In this document: piece after piece, positions 62,141 to 64,000 of the stretch | Layout of the letters: each line of letters starts with the position of its first letter | Position numbering within the stretch: position 1 is the stretch's first letter | Origin: MADRE3 sp963718195 | GTDB lineage: Bacteria > Desulfobacterota > Desulfobulbia > Desulfobulbales > Desulfocapsaceae | Reading direction: 5' to 3' | Assembly (NCBI GenBank): GCA_963718195.1 | Contig: CAVQYQ010000003.1 | Location: 62,001 to 126,000, forward strand | DNA length: 64,000 bases | Notes under the pieces: generated by a model | What the model was told of the DNA's origin: nothing | What the model saw: only the letters and a program-made list of their open reading frames with translations | Database searches by the model: none | Position numbers and translations under genes: made by a program

Positions 62141-63496
62141 TTAATCACTTTTCAGTGCTGAAGTAAGACGTGCGGCAAAGAAACCGTCTATATCTGCAGC
62201 AGGCAGTGGCGCAAAACAGTTCTTGTGGACCAGAGCGTGCGCCTGGGGGGGAAGATAATCACGGCAATCCGTAATGGTAAAATGGGGATGCTTGCCAAGA
62301 AAGTCACTGATTACCTGGTAATTTTCTTCCGGTTCTATGGAGCAGGTGGCATAGACCAATACACCGCCTGGAACAAGTAATTTCTCAGCTTGCTCGAGGA
62401 TCAATTTCTGTTTTTTCTGATAGGCTGCCAATTGATGCTCCTCCCGATTCCAGCGAATGTCGGGGTGTCTGCCAATCACCCCTGTACCCGAGCAGGGCGC
62501 ATCAACCAGTATCCGGTTAAAACGGAGTTCTGTAGATTTCATGTATTGTTCAAGTGTTCGGTTGTGGAGTGTAAGCGAGCTCGAGTCCGCTATCCGGCTG
62601 ATATTATCCTTCAGCTGATGGAGTCGATCCTGATTGGGCTCGAGCGCCACGACAGAAGTGGAATCCTTATCGGTCAGCGCTAAGAGGTGTGCCGTCTTCC
62701 CGCCAACACCGGCGCAGCAGTCAAGAATACGTGTTCCATCGTGAAATGGTCCCAGCAGCAGCGTGGCAAGTTGTGCTGCCTGGTCCTGGACTTGGAAAAA
62801 ACCTTGTTCAAAGCCGGGGAGTGCAGTGACTGATCGCTGAGAGGGTCCCATCATCAGGGCATCAGGCGCGAAGCGCCCTAAAGTGGTGAAAATACCGTTT
62901 TCCCTGAAGAGCTCAACAAGCCCGGCTGTCGTCGTTCGGTGCGTGACTCGTAGGCAAAGAGATGGTTCCTTGTTATTTGACAGACAGATCTGCTTCATGG
63001 TCTCTGCACCGAAATGGTTTTGCCAGCGTCTGGTCAACCACTGAGGGTGATTGAGCAGAGAGCCGCTGTCCGGCTGAGGGAGCTCAGACCGCTTACGAAT
63101 TGATTGGCGGAGTACACCATTGACAAATCCTTGAACCGGTTTTGGCAACCGGGCCGCTGCGACCGCTTTCACTGTTTCATTTACCGCAGCAGACTCTGGC
63201 ACCCTGTCAAGAAAAAGAAGCTGAAACAGCCCGGCTTGCAGGGCGTTATAGGCAAAGGGTTTTATCCTGCTGAGCGGCTGTCGGCAGAGCTGGGTCATAA
63301 CCAGGTCAAGATATTCTTTCTGCCGGAGTACCCCGTAGCAGATTTTCATGGCAAGCTGTCGATCGGAACCATCCACATGATGATCTGCCATTGTCTGTTC
63401 GAACAATTGCGAGAGTGGCAGCTTTGTTCGTTTGAGGTGATACAGGGTCTCGATTGCCGCATAACGGCCAGTTTTTGAGGAGGGGTATTTCTTCAT
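62141..63496 (-). CDS. rsmB: 16S rRNA (cytosine-967-C5)-methyltransferase RsmB
   Basis: 451 aa. N-terminal NusB-like RNA-binding domain (YAAIETLYHL, MKICYGVLRQKEYLDL, AAVNETVKAVA) and C-terminal Rossmann methyltransferase: SAM site ILDCCAGVGGKTAHLL, catalytic DAPCSGTGVIGRHPDIRW, second cysteine VYATCSIEPEEN. Methylates C967 of 16S rRNA. Confidence 0.94.
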   Translation of the reverse strand: MKKYPSSKTGRYAAIETLYHLKRTKLPLSQLFEQTMADHHVDGSDRQLAMKICYGVLRQKEYLDLVMTQLCRQPLSRIKPFAYNALQAGLFQLLFLDRVPESAAVNETVKAVAAARLPKPVQGFVNGVLRQSIRKRSELPQPDSGSLLNHPQWLTRRWQNHFGAETMKQICLSNNKEPSLCLRVTHRTTTAGLVELFRENGIFTTLGRFAPDALMMGPSQRSVTALPGFEQGFFQVQDQAAQLATLLLGPFHDGTRILDCCAGVGGKTAHLLALTDKDSTSVVALEPNQDRLHQLKDNISRIADSSSLTLHNRTLEQYMKSTELRFNRILVDAPCSGTGVIGRHPDIRWNREEHQLAAYQKKQKLILEQAEKLLVPGGVLVYATCSIEPEENYQVISDFLGKHPHFTITDCRDYLPPQAHALVHKNCFAPLPAADIDGFFAARLTSALKSD

Positions 63497-63871
63497 TAAT
63501 GTAACAACCCGCTCGTGTTGGAAGGACTATGACAATTTAATCAGGTCACTGATGTATAGACTTTTACGATAGCTTAAATCTGCATAAAAATCACACGTTT
63601 TCTGCCAGGAGTAGAGAGCGGTAATCTCGCCTGGATCTGCTCCAGGACGCCTCTATTGCTCTTTGCTGTTTATCCAGAAAACATCTCACAGAGCAGATGT
63701 TATTGATTTGTAAATAGGTGAGAGTCGAGAATCCTTTTCGGGATAGTGCAGCCACCATAAGTATCGATCGTATCAGGTTGTCGGGTGTAGACAATATTGC
63801 CACCTCTTGTTACTATTGGGCTTTGAAGGAGCAAGCGGCGTATTATGTGTTCTATTATCAAACAGGGGAAA
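63497..63871. other. 375-base intergenic region between rsmB and the binding-protein gene
   Basis: No gene, tRNA or clear terminator. It should hold divergent promoters for rsmB and the transporter gene. Two short minus-strand open frames (63591-63803 and 63700-63939) lack ribosome-binding sites and protein-like composition. Confidence 0.5.
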
Positions 63872-64000
63872 ATGATGATACGGGTGATATGCATTTCAGT
63901 CACAGTGATCCTAGCCGTATGTCTATCGGTAGTTGTCACTCAGGCCATAACCCTGCAGGAGGTCCAGAAGCGAGGAGAGCTGATATGTGGCGTCTCTACG
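63872..64000 (+). CDS. Amino-acid ABC transporter substrate-binding protein, 5' end only
   Basis: 43 codons to the right edge. Tandem ATGs at 63872 and 63875 after AGGGGA. A signal peptide (ICISVTVILAVCLSVVVTQA) is followed by LQEVQKRGELICGVST. That last stretch closely matches the start of mature general L-amino-acid (AapJ-type) binding proteins, which read 'V..RG.L.CGV.TG'. The remaining Aap/His-type transporter genes would lie past the edge. Confidence 0.65.
   Translation, partial: MMIRVICISVTVILAVCLSVVVTQAITLQEVQKRGELICGVST

Noticed and set aside
1..64000. CRISPR arrays, tRNA/rRNA genes, insertion sequences, prophage genes
   Set aside because: No regularly spaced repeats, cloverleaf-like segments, transposase or phage proteins were found on reading the window.

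Overview
The window looks like a chromosomal segment of an anaerobic Desulfobacterota bacterium, most likely near the Desulfobulbales. This is inferred from gene content only: a periplasmic-facing [NiFe] hydrogenase with all its maturation genes, an Rnf ion-translocating complex, an anaerobic CbiK cobalt chelatase, a DUF3373-type porin, and a DHH-CBS protein typical of this group. Most genes are core or metabolic. I see no rRNA, tRNA, CRISPR array, prophage or insertion sequence.

Layout. 1-5529 (minus): an operon of four uncharacterised envelope proteins: FHA-like/PEGA/formylglycine-enzyme-like, TPR/PEGA-like, lipoprotein, and a secreted Gly/Ser/Thr-rich protein. 5702-8802: small zinc-ribbon membrane protein, cbiK, a palindromic non-coding element and a porin. 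8940-12842 (plus): pgeF, a two-component system and hemC. 12912-22933 (minus): a ten-gene hydrogenase operon read from a good sigma70-type promoter near 23100, in the order small subunit, large subunit, cytochrome b, hypF, hypC, hypD, hypE, maturation protease, hypA, hypB. 23297-25660 (minus): pcnB and a nitronate monooxygenase-like enzyme. 25951-29050 (plus): hisS and aspS. 29080-31653: small proteins, a cupin and an EamA transporter. 32037-40014 (plus): a dihydroorotate dehydrogenase-like gene, rnfCDGEAB and apbE. 40197-51870: a frameshifted MscS/MscK-like channel, a run of small secreted or membrane proteins, a D-2-hydroxyacid dehydrogenase, folA and two zinc-ribbon proteins, one of them frameshifted. 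51953-64000: thpR, tcdA, tatD, an ABC exporter, a Fur/PerR-family regulator, PP2C, DHH-CBS, an M48 protease, an M24 peptidase, rsmB and the 5' end of an amino-acid ABC transporter binding protein.

How the genes work together. The hydrogenase oxidises or produces H2 at the outer face of the membrane, exchanging electrons with a cytochrome b. The Hyp proteins and the protease build its Ni-Fe(CN)2CO centre. Rnf couples ferredoxin/NAD electron transfer to ion pumping, and ApbE attaches its covalent FMN. CbiK and HemC serve tetrapyrrole (siroheme, cobalamin, heme) synthesis.

The most unusual points are these. RnfA carries a ~119-residue N-terminal extension made of a signal peptide and an Ig-like domain. 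rnfD has no ordinary start codon beside its ribosome-binding site. Two genes are split by what looks like one extra base in a homopolymer. There is a 140-base palindromic element. A promoter followed by an 11-bp palindrome precedes a secreted protein and a tiny Gly/Lys/Arg-rich protein. The PEGA/FHA envelope operon is the best candidate for an undescribed system.
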